26,015 nt of DNA from a virus (IMGVR_UViG_3300037805_000095:1-26015); one strand, 5' to 3'; shown: positions 14,259-21,176, numbered from the stretch's first letter. A program made the numbers and translations. Notes: generated from the sequence alone by a model not told the origin.

Positions 14259-14330
14259 AATACTTTACTTTTTATGGTGTTATGCCTGAAAAGTAAAGTA
14301 TTCCATCTACCAAGTAATCCTTGGTAGATG
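14259..14330. terminator. Double hairpin between convergent transcripts
   Basis: Hairpin 1 is a 14-bp A/T-rich stem (14259-14272 with 14289-14302). Hairpin 2 is an 11-bp stem CATCTACCAAG/CTTGGTAGATG (14304-14314 with 14320-14330), loop TAATC. They lie between the plus-strand EF-hand gene and the minus-strand 71-aa gene, so they may stop transcription from both sides. Neither has a classic long T tract. Confidence 0.65.
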
Positions 14331-14370
14331 CTAGTAATCATATGTTTGTGACATTAACATTTTGTTATTT

Positions 14371-14586
14371 TCATATCCAACCCTCTTGTTCGATGTCGAA
14401 CCAGTAGCAGCCAAAAGATTCATCGACTGTCTCCATATTCATTAGTCGTTCTGCTTGTTCCTCAGTTATGTTGATGTTTGTCTTTTGTAGCAACACCTCT
14501 TTAGTCGGCATCTTTGACCAGATTCCTATGACAACATTAGTGCGGTCATAATTATCGTCTTCGGTATATAAGCAGTAAAGGTTCAT
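14371..14586 (-). CDS. Unknown small protein, 71 aa
   Basis: Read from the ATG at 14586 (MNLYCLYTEDDNYD). The in-frame extension upstream translates the promoter repeat and is rejected. It is an acidic alpha/beta protein with a helix NITEEQAERLMNME. No family is recognised. Single-gene unit with its own cassette promoter, facing the convergent late transcript. Confidence 0.65.
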   Translation of the reverse strand: MNLYCLYTEDDNYDRTNVVIGIWSKMPTKEVLLQKTNINITEEQAERLMNMETVDESFGCYWFDIEQEGWI

Positions 14587-14620
14587 AATATATTTCTCTA
14601 ATTTCTCAAAAGTATGACTC

Positions 14621-14649
14621 ATTATCCCATGTATCGACTTCCATGTCAA
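14621..14649 (-). promoter_or_regulatory. Early promoter cassette, copy with GATAAT
   Basis: TTGACA (14644-14649), 17 bases, GATAAT (14621-14626), extended -10 TG, AAATAAGTG upstream. Its core is identical to the copy at 3957-3985, more than 10 kb away. The leader next to the start codon differs (AATTAGAGAAA). Confidence 0.85.
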
Positions 14650-14662
14650 CACTTATTTTAAA

Positions 14663-15304
14663 TTAATCCCACAATGAAGAGTAATATTTACCGAACAACC
14701 TAAATCCGTTTTGGATTCTATCCTTGTATTTGTTGATTCCATCCCAATCATACTCCAAGGTGTGTTTGGGTCCATGATCTAATATTTTAAGCGTAGAACC
14801 ATCATACGTTTCATCAGTATCAACCCAAACATAGTCAGCGACACCAGTTGTAAATTGCCCCATCCAATCATCTTCATCTAGTTTAGATCCAAAAGCAAAT
14901 ATCATTTCATCAAGACACCATTCCCACCGTTCAAAGAAGAACTCATCGGTATCCCATGCATCATTACACCTAGGAGCATTCATAGATTTCAATCTATCAG
15001 GAACGTCACACTCATCAACTGCCGGTGCTCCATGATGGTTATCTTTGAGTTTAACCAACATAGGATAAATAATCTTTGCTAACGTATAATCAGCAGACCA
15101 CACATCATGATCATCTATCTTGATATATTCTATTTCAGGATGAATGAAATCTAACACAGATTTTAACCCATTACAAGTTGCTGTTAAGATTTTTGGTGGT
15201 TCATCCTCGAATGCATCATAATCCTTTCTCCAGAAGAAGAACTTCTCCTTTATTGTATAAGGAGAAATCCAATGATTTCTAGGTTTCCCCATAAATACTT
15301 TCAT
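14663..15304 (-). CDS. Conserved phage protein of unknown function, 213 aa
   Basis: The N-terminus MKVFMGKPRNHW and the block DDHDVWSADYTLAKIIYPML, followed by HHGAPAVDECDVP, form a pattern I associate with a widespread phage hypothetical family. Its activity is unknown. It is rich in Trp and Asp. A FFFERWEWCLDEMIFAF helix and an aromatic C-terminus ending SSLWD are visible. GAGGAAAG precedes the ATG. It is the last gene of a six-gene unit starting at 16734 and is coupled to the 53-aa gene by an ATGA overlap. Confidence 0.75.
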   Translation of the reverse strand: MKVFMGKPRNHWISPYTIKEKFFFWRKDYDAFEDEPPKILTATCNGLKSVLDFIHPEIEYIKIDDHDVWSADYTLAKIIYPMLVKLKDNHHGAPAVDECDVPDRLKSMNAPRCNDAWDTDEFFFERWEWCLDEMIFAFGSKLDEDDWMGQFTTGVADYVWVDTDETYDGSTLKILDHGPKHTLEYDWDGINKYKDRIQNGFRLFGKYYSSLWD

Positions 15305-15462
15305 TCTTCTTTCCTCAGTGTAAACGATCCGTCATTATTATCTGTCCAAACTATTGAATCCCCCTCAACCAATTTTAATTCCTTTACTATAGCATATGGG
15401 AGATTAAACTTCAAATCCATATACTCACTAATTTCATAAACTTCAGTTGTGTATGTTTTCAT
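15301..15462 (-). CDS. Small AbrB/SpoVT-like protein, 53 aa
   Basis: The frame is short but clear, with an AGAGG ribosome binding site. The sequence runs MKTYTTEVYEISEYMDLKF, then LPYAIVKELKLVEGDSIVW, then DNNDGSFTLRK. The 'P..l...L.l..GD.i.w.....g.f.l' pattern is that of swapped-hairpin AbrB-type domains used by transition-state regulators and antitoxins. It is small enough to be only that domain, so it might bind DNA or a partner protein. It overlaps both neighbours by ATGA, so it is translationally coupled within the operon. Confidence 0.6.
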   Translation of the reverse strand: MKTYTTEVYEISEYMDLKFNLPYAIVKELKLVEGDSIVWTDNNDGSFTLRKEE

Positions 15463-15761
15463 AATATATCCTCTATTTTCACTACCTTAACTATACCACT
15501 AGACATCAATTCCTCCAAAACACCTGAGATATTGAAACGAATAATTTCACTACCCTTTCCAACTTTATAGACAGAACCAGAGTACCCGTGAATTTCATAA
15601 TGGTGTTCAGTTGTGACAATTCTTTCAATACCAGAATTCAATCTCCAAGTATCACCGTCAAGATATCCACCACTCCATCCAGCAAGAACTTTATGGAAGG
15701 TATTGCCTTCATGTTCAACTTCTAAGATTATCCAGTTATCTGGTTCATATAAACTTCTCAT
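15459..15761 (-). CDS. Conserved phage protein of unknown function, 100 aa
   Basis: It contains YEPDNWIILEV near the start and KVLAGWSGGYLDGDTWRLNS, a pattern typical of a common small phage hypothetical protein. Predicted beta-rich, with no catalytic motif recognised. A GGAGG lies about 11 bases before the ATG. It overlaps the 53-aa gene by ATGA. Confidence 0.7.
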   Translation of the reverse strand: MRSLYEPDNWIILEVEHEGNTFHKVLAGWSGGYLDGDTWRLNSGIERIVTTEHHYEIHGYSGSVYKVGKGSEIIRFNISGVLEELMSSGIVKVVKIEDIL

Positions 15762-15764
15762 TCC

Positions 15765-16166
15765 TTAATCGCCTCCGTGAATAGGGCATTCACCATTCAT
15801 AATAAAATATCCGGTCCCAACACGCTCATTATTATCCATAGTTGGACATTCACAATGTGGTGCTATAAACCAGTAAGACATCCATTTAGTACATTGTTCA
15901 TCAAACTGTTCATCAGAATCAAAGTCTGATCTTTTGATAAACTTCCATTGCAATTGCATTTCAACTTCTATGGCACTAATCTCCTTTGCAAACTCTATCA
16001 AAGCAGACACACCATCCTCTGTTAATGGGTCACATTCTTGCATATCATTAAACACTTGTGACATATCAATGTACAACTCGGATAATGTTTCAAATTCATC
16101 AGAGGACAATCCTTGTGTCTCTGCTAATGCTAGTGATGGTTTGAAATTGTATTTTTTATTGCTCAT
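15765..16166 (-). CDS. Unknown phage protein with C-terminal Cys/His cluster, 133 aa
   Basis: The start is the ATG at 16166 (MSNKKYNFKPSLAL), with AAGGCGG upstream overlapping the previous stop. The longer frame to 16229 is the neighbour read in another frame. A long helical middle region has acidic residues. The end holds HCECPTMD and then CPIHGG, which could be a zinc site (H-C-x-C ... C-P-x-H). Function unknown. Part of the 16734-14663 operon. Confidence 0.65.
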   Translation of the reverse strand: MSNKKYNFKPSLALAETQGLSSDEFETLSELYIDMSQVFNDMQECDPLTEDGVSALIEFAKEISAIEVEMQLQWKFIKRSDFDSDEQFDEQCTKWMSYWFIAPHCECPTMDNNERVGTGYFIMNGECPIHGGD

Positions 16167-16168
16167 GT

Positions 16169-16429
16169 TTAACCGCCTTGATGTGATGTAGGAGATGCTT
16201 GAGGGTTTCTTGGAATAGATCCGCACCACTCAGAACCATCATAGCATATGGGGAAATAAACAAACCAAGTTGTCCATGTAGTAAAGGGTTGTCCTTCCTC
16301 CCCACCAAAACCATTATCAAACTCTACATCCAATTCTTTCTCGGTCAAAGTTGAAATATAGTTACCATTGATGTCATCATCTTTATTCTGTAACATTGCA
16401 CTATTAATTAGTTTTCGCCATGTTGTCAT
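16169..16429 (-). CDS. Conserved small phage protein, 86 aa
   Basis: The C-terminal half holds EGQPFTTWTTWFVYFPICYD followed by GSEWCGSIPRNP, a pattern common to a small phage hypothetical family. The function is not known. AGGA precedes the ATG at 16429. Middle gene of the six-gene unit. Confidence 0.7.
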   Translation of the reverse strand: MTTWRKLINSAMLQNKDDDINGNYISTLTEKELDVEFDNGFGGEEGQPFTTWTTWFVYFPICYDGSEWCGSIPRNPQASPTSHQGG

Positions 16430-16452
16430 AATTATATCCTGTTCAGTTTATT

Positions 16453-16734
16453 CTACACATAACTCTTCACCCAGTCTACAGATGCTACCTTTACAATAGT
16501 GGGGTAATCTTTAAGGTAGAATCCTGTACCCGCTGATAATGAATTGAAATCTATTAACTTCTTATGTGGATGGTCAACATTATCCCATTCATCAAATAAT
16601 CTCTTACATAAGGTATCATATTCAATATCATCTAAAGGTGACTCTAAGTGTGAATTATCTACATAATATATATAAGAACTCATCAAATAATAAGAAACTA
16701 GTTGATTTGATGATAGTCGATTTATATTTGTCAT
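16453..16734 (-). CDS. Small protein resembling the N-terminal domain Ia of NAD-dependent ligase
   Basis: A 93-aa helical protein. The segment YYVDNSHLESPLDDIEYDTL followed by CKRLFDEWD resembles the 'YY....p..sD.eYD.L...L' helices of LigA domain Ia, which binds NMN in full-length ligases. Nothing else of a ligase is present, so it is probably a phage protein using only this fold. First gene of the operon from the promoter at 16771-16799. Confidence 0.55.
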   Translation of the reverse strand: MTNINRLSSNQLVSYYLMSSYIYYVDNSHLESPLDDIEYDTLCKRLFDEWDNVDHPHKKLIDFNSLSAGTGFYLKDYPTIVKVASVDWVKSYV

Positions 16735-16770
16735 ATCATAGTTCCTGTATTTCTCAATTAAGTAAGACTA

Positions 16771-16799
16771 ATTATACCTTAACTAGTCTTAGATGTCAA
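16771..16799 (-). promoter_or_regulatory. Early promoter of the 16734-14663 operon
   Basis: TTGACA (16794-16799), 17 bases, TATAAT (16771-16776). The leader shares TTAGTCTTACTT with the copies at 98 and 21060. The -35 is immediately preceded by the end of the methylase remnant. Confidence 0.85.
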
Positions 16800-16804
16800 C
16801 ACTT

Positions 16805-16921
16805 TTATTGTATAAAATTTAATGTATCATCAACTTCTTTGGTTAATACATAAGTGTTATCAATACGCACCTTTGCTATGTCGAAGTAGGTTTCGTCCAT
16901 CTCTATTCCTATGAAACTGCG
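16805..16921 (-). pseudogene. C-terminal remnant of a DNA methyltransferase
   Basis: In one minus-strand frame the codons read R-S then FIGIEMDETYFDIAKVRI, followed by about 18 residues and a TAA at 16805-16807. 'FIGIE.D..Yf.iA..RI' is the well-known C-terminal AdoMet-pocket block of beta-class N4/N6 DNA methylases (DpnA/YhdJ-type). The rest of the gene is missing, and the frame abuts the DNA polymerase stop codon. An internal ATG at 16898-16900 would give only 31 residues. Both edges carry the ATAAGTGT-type sequence found upstream of cassette promoters. I infer deletion of most of a methylase gene, unrelated to the split methylase at 135-1665. Confidence 0.65.
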
Positions 16922-16930
16922 ACACTTATT

Positions 16931-19441
16931 TTAAAAGAAGTCATCAAGTGATACTCTAGATTCTACACTCCAACCAACAGCATCTAATATTGGTAAAATA
17001 GGAGCAAGAAAGGTTTTCTCAAATTGTAGTTCATAGTCTATATACTTCTCCAGTCCAAGTTCTGGTGGTAAATAATCAGGAAATGCTATAACATTTTCCT
17101 TAATAGGATTAGGCATTTTCATATAACAGAACTTAATTTTTTCACCATTACCAATCAAAGGATATTTAGATTTTAAACCTTTAGCGATAACATGATGATT
17201 ATAAAGAACCGATCCTCTTACATGAATTGGTGTTCCTTTCTTATAGATAACTTCAGAATCTTTCCATTTAGTAATATCCGATACACCTCTAGGAAATGAT
17301 ATCTCTTCTGGTTTGAATGTTAAAAATTGATTCTTAAACTTTGCTATGGTGCTCTGAGTATTCTCTTCTGACCCTGTGATAATAACTTTAAACAGATCTT
17401 TTAGAGCAGTTCTACATACTGCTGGTGTAGAAGATTTGATTGCTTCAATACCCATAATCTTTAACTTAGGTTCTTTATATTGCACACCTTCATTATTATG
17501 GACATTCAATATATACCTTTTCTTTGCTGTCCAGATACCACGATCAGCAATTGCTTCTCTTGACATTTCCATTCTAGGTACAAGACAATTGAACTTCTCA
17601 AATAATCCAGCATAAGTTCTTTGCAACATAGGTTCAAACTGATCTCTACAGATTTTATCAATTGCTCCTACTGGATTGTTATCACCCACATATTTCTTCA
17701 CCAAAGGTGCAAAGTTTACATAGACAGAATCTGTGTCAATAGCAATAACATAATCAACATCTTTAGTGCCAACTATCTTATTCATAAAAGCATTAACAGC
17801 TCTTTCAGCCAATCGAATAACCATTTGACCTGTTAACGTAATCCCTTCAGCAATTCTTAGATCATAATACTTGAAATATCTATTACCGATAGCACCATAA
17901 AGAGAGTTCATAAGAATCTTAATTGCCATCTGTTGATTCTCATAGATAGAGATATCACGTTCAACACGATACAATTCCTTTTTATTATCTTTGGGTATTG
18001 TTTCCTTTTCTTGTTGAGATGCTAACATCTTTTTCTTGATCAACTTTCGTTCAGCATAATATTCTATAATGATTTTAGGTAGAATGCCTTGTTTATCTTT
18101 ACGAAAATATACACCATTAGTTGCTAGAGTATAATCTGGATTTGTATTATAAGCACCATCAAGACACATATCAGGTGTTAAATCTCTTCTATCATTATCA
18201 ACAATAGTTTCGGGTGACATATTCCATTGTGCAATAATGTTTGGATAGAGTGAGTTTAAATCGAATGATACAACCCATTCATGTAATCCAACCATTGGCG
18301 ATTTAACATAACCACCTGGATAATCCTTCTTGATATTATCTTTAGTCGGTTGAGATATAATACCTTTCTTAGAGATGTCACGATATATAATGGATTCCCA
18401 GATTCCAGTGGTACCTAAGATATCAATGTAATTTACACCACCACGATATGCCATAGTAAATGCAAGGGTAATTAATCCCAACTTATCTTCAAGTCTATCC
18501 ACAAGTTCTACATCTTTAATGTTATATTCAATGAACCTTTGATAGTTATTGAGATATAACCCTTGTAGATTTGTGAATTCATCAAAAGAGATTTTACGAT
18601 CTCCAAGTACTGTATGTGCAATATGATCTAACTTATAGGACTCTTGAGCACCATAGGAATATCCAAGTTTCTTAAATAAATCAAGATAATCTAATTGACT
18701 AACACCAGTCAAATCAAAATATTGGGTTTCTTTGTTCATCTTTGTTACTGTACGAGGCGAAACTAAACCCCAAGGGGATAACTTCTTAACATAAGATTCA
18801 TCTAATATACGAAATATTCTATTAACAAGGTAAGGTATATCAAAGAACTTAGAATTCCATCCTGTAATCACATCAGGACAATTATCAGGTAATGCCCAAT
18901 GTGTTAAGAATTTACTTAATAAATCTCTTTCATCATTACAGTTCACATAGACTACTTTGTTTTCACAATTAGATGAATCAAATTCCCCCACACCCCAAGT
19001 ATAATATATGTTATCAATATTGTTCTTTAGAGTAATTGCCGTGACAGGATATAAAGCATCTTCTGGTTTAGGGAAACCTTCATCAGAATAAACCTCAATA
19101 TCAATAGTAGATACATTAATCATATCTCTATTATATTCTATATCATCTGGAAATTTATCTTGAATAAACTGAGAAATAAAGTTAGAGTTACCATAAAGAG
19201 TATTATCAGCACCAGAAACACCATCCCACCGATCTTTATAATCTTTGACTTCTCTCATGGAATGGAATTGTATAGGCATAACCTTTGTACCATCAAATGC
19301 AACAGCAGTACCATCAGGATCTTTTTGATACATTACCGGAGCAAACTTTATTCTGTCTTGAAATTTATAACCGTCTTTGTATCCACGATAGAGTAGTTGA
19401 TTGCCGTAACGACTGACATTGGTATAGAAAGTATTCTGCAT
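16931..19441 (-). CDS. 43: Family B DNA polymerase, T4 gp43
   Basis: An 836-aa replicative polymerase with proofreading, somewhat shorter than the 898-aa T4 enzyme. Exonuclease motifs are STIDIEVYSDEG (Exo I, D114/E116), VITGWNSKFFDIPYL (Exo II) and YNIKDVELVDRL (Exo III). Polymerase motifs are SFDLNSLYPNIIAQWNMSPE (A), KILMNSLYGAIGN (B) and IDTDSVYVNF (C, catalytic DTD). No intein or split is seen. The ATG at 19441 has GAGGA upstream. It has its own early promoter (19470-19498) and partners gp45/44/62 and gp41. The stop lies against the methylase remnant. Confidence 0.96.
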   Translation of the reverse strand: MQNTFYTNVSRYGNQLLYRGYKDGYKFQDRIKFAPVMYQKDPDGTAVAFDGTKVMPIQFHSMREVKDYKDRWDGVSGADNTLYGNSNFISQFIQDKFPDDIEYNRDMINVSTIDIEVYSDEGFPKPEDALYPVTAITLKNNIDNIYYTWGVGEFDSSNCENKVVYVNCNDERDLLSKFLTHWALPDNCPDVITGWNSKFFDIPYLVNRIFRILDESYVKKLSPWGLVSPRTVTKMNKETQYFDLTGVSQLDYLDLFKKLGYSYGAQESYKLDHIAHTVLGDRKISFDEFTNLQGLYLNNYQRFIEYNIKDVELVDRLEDKLGLITLAFTMAYRGGVNYIDILGTTGIWESIIYRDISKKGIISQPTKDNIKKDYPGGYVKSPMVGLHEWVVSFDLNSLYPNIIAQWNMSPETIVDNDRRDLTPDMCLDGAYNTNPDYTLATNGVYFRKDKQGILPKIIIEYYAERKLIKKKMLASQQEKETIPKDNKKELYRVERDISIYENQQMAIKILMNSLYGAIGNRYFKYYDLRIAEGITLTGQMVIRLAERAVNAFMNKIVGTKDVDYVIAIDTDSVYVNFAPLVKKYVGDNNPVGAIDKICRDQFEPMLQRTYAGLFEKFNCLVPRMEMSREAIADRGIWTAKKRYILNVHNNEGVQYKEPKLKIMGIEAIKSSTPAVCRTALKDLFKVIITGSEENTQSTIAKFKNQFLTFKPEEISFPRGVSDITKWKDSEVIYKKGTPIHVRGSVLYNHHVIAKGLKSKYPLIGNGEKIKFCYMKMPNPIKENVIAFPDYLPPELGLEKYIDYELQFEKTFLAPILPILDAVGWSVESRVSLDDFF

Positions 19442-19469
19442 TGATTCCTCACTTGTTCATAATATAGGT

Positions 19470-19498
19470 ATTATAACATACATTTTATTGTATGTCAA
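19470..19498 (-). promoter_or_regulatory. Early promoter of the DNA polymerase gene
   Basis: TTGACA (19493-19498), 17 bases, TATAAT (19470-19475), 28 bases before the ATG. A 7-bp hairpin sits immediately upstream of the -35. Confidence 0.85.
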
Positions 19499-19500
19499 CA

Positions 19501-19523
19501 GGTGTACAAAAGGAATGTACACC
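19501..19523. terminator. Hairpin upstream of the polymerase promoter
   Basis: GGTGTAC (19501-19507) pairs with GTACACC (19517-19523) around a 9-base loop. It lies after the stop of the 92-aa gene and directly against the polymerase -35. This is the stem-loop-plus-early-promoter arrangement described in T4-type phages. There is no T tract, so termination strength is uncertain. Confidence 0.5.
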
Positions 19524-19539
19524 GTTTTACATTAGTTCT

Positions 19540-19818
19540 TTACACAATAATACTTGGAGTTGGTGCATAGATTTTAGAGAAGAGTGATTTATATTTTTCG
19601 ACTAATCCCTCAACTGCTGTTGTGACAAATAGAACATGCTCTTTTTTGATTTCCGTGTCATCATTTTCAATGGTGGAATAGGGCATGAATGCCATTAAAC
19701 CAATTCCATTTTCTGATGGAACAATAAGCATAGGTTCTTTAATTATCCATCCAGTGTCTGTTTCAGTTGCTTCACAAAGGATTTCTTCGTGACTTAGTAA
19801 TCTTAGTATTTTTATCAT
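19540..19818 (-). CDS. Conserved small phage protein, possibly Sm-like, 92 aa
   Basis: It starts MIKILRLLSHEEILCEATET and contains IIKEPMLIVPSENGIGLMAF and MPYSTIEND, which looks like a small all-beta barrel (Sm-like). This family is common in marine T4-type phages, without known function. A C-terminal helix VEKYKSLFSKIY follows. No Shine-Dalgarno sequence is visible before the ATG. The start lies only about 25 bases after a rho-independent terminator, so expression would need readthrough or antitermination. Confidence 0.7.
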   Translation of the reverse strand: MIKILRLLSHEEILCEATETDTGWIIKEPMLIVPSENGIGLMAFMPYSTIENDDTEIKKEHVLFVTTAVEGLVEKYKSLFSKIYAPTPSIIV

Positions 19819-19843
19819 AATTTAATTTTAAAGGTTAATTCAT

Positions 19844-19870
19844 AAAAAAAGGGAAGATTGCTCTTCCCTT
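19844..19870 (-). terminator. Rho-independent terminator downstream of hsp20
   Basis: On the minus strand AAGGGAAGA-GCAA-TCTTCCCTT forms a perfect 9-bp stem with a 4-base loop. The last two stem T's and the next five (19844-19850) make a run of seven T's. It is the best intrinsic terminator in the window. It ends the hsp20 transcript, or acts as an attenuator before the 92-aa gene. Confidence 0.88.
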
Positions 19871-19903
19871 CGAGGTAGTATTTTATCTATCTATAAATTG
19901 GTT

Positions 19904-20347
19904 TTATTTAGATTCGGTTAAGAACTGTGCTTTACCAATAGGGATAGATTTGGGTTGCATTTCTTCAGGAACAATAACATCTAAGGTAATAATTAAAATA
20001 CCATCAATAATATCAGCCTCCGATACTTCAACATAGTCGGAAAGTCTGAATTTCTTATTAAATTTCTTAGTAGAGATACCTCGGTGGATATATTCAAACG
20101 ATTCATCATTTGATTTATCTGAATCGCCAGAGATAGTGAGGGTACGATCTTCAACAGATATAGACAGTTCGTCTTGATTAAATCCTGCAACAGCAAGTTC
20201 AATCTTATATTTTGTTTCAGATATCTTTTTAAGATTATGTGGTGGGTAATGATTTTCGGAACTTCTTGTAATTGCTTGCATATCTGATAAAAGACTATCC
20301 AAACCAACAAAAGATGAACGTGGGAACATTGTGTTTAATTGTGTCAT
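19904..20347 (-). CDS. hsp20: Hsp20-family small heat shock protein
   Basis: A 147-aa small heat shock protein with an alpha-crystallin domain (about 45-130). YKIELAVAGFNQDELSISVE and LTISGD form the core strands, and FEYIHRGIS with KKFRLSDYVEV forms the R/F motif region. GILIITLDVIVPEE gives the G-I-L strand. A C-terminal SIPIG matches the I-x-I anchor used in oligomer assembly. Phage Hsp20 is a common gene of marine T4-type phages and may help fold virion proteins. The ribosome binding site is the perfect AGGAGGT. A TATAAATA late promoter lies upstream (20415-20422) and a strong terminator downstream, so it is a single-gene unit. Confidence 0.92.
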   Translation of the reverse strand: MTQLNTMFPRSSFVGLDSLLSDMQAITRSSENHYPPHNLKKISETKYKIELAVAGFNQDELSISVEDRTLTISGDSDKSNDESFEYIHRGISTKKFNKKFRLSDYVEVSEADIIDGILIITLDVIVPEEMQPKSIPIGKAQFLTESK

Positions 20348-20414
20348 AAAATGACCTCCTAGTATTAAGCAAGGGTTATAGTAAAATGAATCCAGACAAT
20401 CTGCGATTCAAGTT

Positions 20415-20422
20415 TATTTATA
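20415..20422 (-). promoter_or_regulatory. T4-type late promoter for hsp20
   Basis: Exact TATAAATA on the minus strand, 68 bases before the hsp20 ATG. No TTGACA/TATAAT promoter was seen in the 80-base gap, unlike most other leftward units. Confidence 0.6.
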
Positions 20423-20427
20423 TCAGA

Positions 20428-20694
20428 TTAATTTCTTAGTAAAATATCAACTATTATCGATCCAACAGTATCATGATAATGTGGGTTATGTCGTCTATGA
20501 TAATTTCTATGATAATTTCCATTATAATTATACCTCACAACATGTCTATGATTATGATGATTATTATGTTGCTTTCGTATCAAATATTCATTCCAATTTT
20601 TATTAACCATATATTGACTTTCAGTGTAATGTTCATGGTGTGCTAGAACATTAGTAGAAAATATCAACATAAGTATTGTAAGTGTTTTCATCAT
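20428..20694 (-). CDS. Exported histidine-rich small protein, 88 aa
   Basis: A clear signal peptide (MMKTLTILMLIFSTNVLA, cleavage near residue 18) is followed by about 70 residues with 13 histidines. These lie in clusters such as HHEH, HNNHHNHRH and YHRNYHRRHNPHYHD, interleaved with Asn, Tyr and Arg. No enzyme fold is recognised. His-rich exported proteins commonly bind Zn, Cu or Ni, so a periplasmic metal-binding or envelope-binding role is possible. The ATG overlaps the stop of the 47-aa gene (ATGA) with GGAGG upstream, so the two are coupled. Confidence 0.75.
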   Translation of the reverse strand: MMKTLTILMLIFSTNVLAHHEHYTESQYMVNKNWNEYLIRKQHNNHHNHRHVVRYNYNGNYHRNYHRRHNPHYHDTVGSIIVDILLRN

Positions 20695-20834
20695 ATAGCC
20701 TCCAAATAAATTCTATTACAAGTTAAATCAAACATACTTCGAGTTTTCATGACCCATTTACTGGCATCATGGCCGTTACAAAAGTATGCCTGACAAACCC
20801 CATTAATAAAAACTTTATATCTAAATTTCATCAT
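20691..20834 (-). CDS. Small unknown protein, 47 aa
   Basis: An open frame starting with tandem ATGs at 20834, 2 bases after the stop of the 62-aa gene. It overlaps the His-rich gene by ATGA. The product includes MMKFRYKVFINGVCQAYF and GHDASKWVMKTRSMFDL, suggesting a small beta-hairpin plus a helix. Contiguity on both sides supports its being real. Function unknown. Confidence 0.6.
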   Translation of the reverse strand: MMKFRYKVFINGVCQAYFCNGHDASKWVMKTRSMFDLTCNRIYLEAI

Positions 20835-20836
20835 GA

Positions 20837-21025
20837 TTAACAAGAAAATGAAAAGGATGATATTGTATTCAATTTATATCCTCGTTCTTTAAGATATGTA
20901 ACACATTTACGTTTTGCATTTTTTAAAGTATAATCAGAGAAGTATACCTTCTCATCTTCTGGAAGGTATACTTTAAACGTTATTACACCGTTCTCATCAA
21001 TCTTTTCTGCATTTACTAATTTCAT
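20837..21025 (-). CDS. Unknown small protein, 62 aa
   Basis: Starts MKLVNAEKIDENGVITFKVY at 21025 after GGAAATATATT. Two predicted strands are followed by a helix, TLKNAKRKCVTYLKERGYKL, and a Ser/Phe/Cys tail. It is basic overall. No family is recognised. First gene of a three-gene unit (this, 47 aa, His-rich exported protein). Confidence 0.65.
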   Translation of the reverse strand: MKLVNAEKIDENGVITFKVYLPEDEKVYFSDYTLKNAKRKCVTYLKERGYKLNTISSFSFSC

Positions 21026-21059
21026 AATATATTTCCTGTATTTCTCAAAAGTAAGACTA

Positions 21060-21088
21060 ATTATACCTTATCTAGTGCTAGATGTCAA
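21060..21088 (-). promoter_or_regulatory. Early promoter cassette, TATAAT copy
   Basis: TTGACA (21083-21088), 17 bases, TATAAT (21060-21065), AAATAAGTG upstream. The leader matches the copy at 16771 around TTAGTCTTACTT and the copy at 6889 around GGAAATATATTATG. Confidence 0.85.
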
Positions 21089-21176
21089 CACTTATTTTTA
21101 GAATATTTTTAAAAATTGTCACTATCCAAGTAATAATTGATATCGAAGAAAGTAGTAGTAGTAAATATTTAAACAT
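21078..21176 (-). CDS. Possible 32-aa hydrophobic peptide
   Basis: A short frame starting MFKYLLLLLSSISIITWIVT with a single likely transmembrane helix and a few basic residues at the end. It begins 9 bases after the stop of the 76-aa gene, and its last codons run into the -35 of the next promoter. No Shine-Dalgarno sequence is visible, so expression would rely on coupling. It may be chance, although a hydrophobic run this clean is suggestive. Confidence 0.3.
   Translation of the reverse strand: MFKYLLLLLSSISIITWIVTIFKNILKISVDI

Noticed and set aside
19993-20310. 105-codon frame overlapping hsp20 on the same strand
   Set aside because: Hsp20 in the other frame has clear alpha-crystallin motifs and a perfect ribosome binding site, so this frame is incidental.
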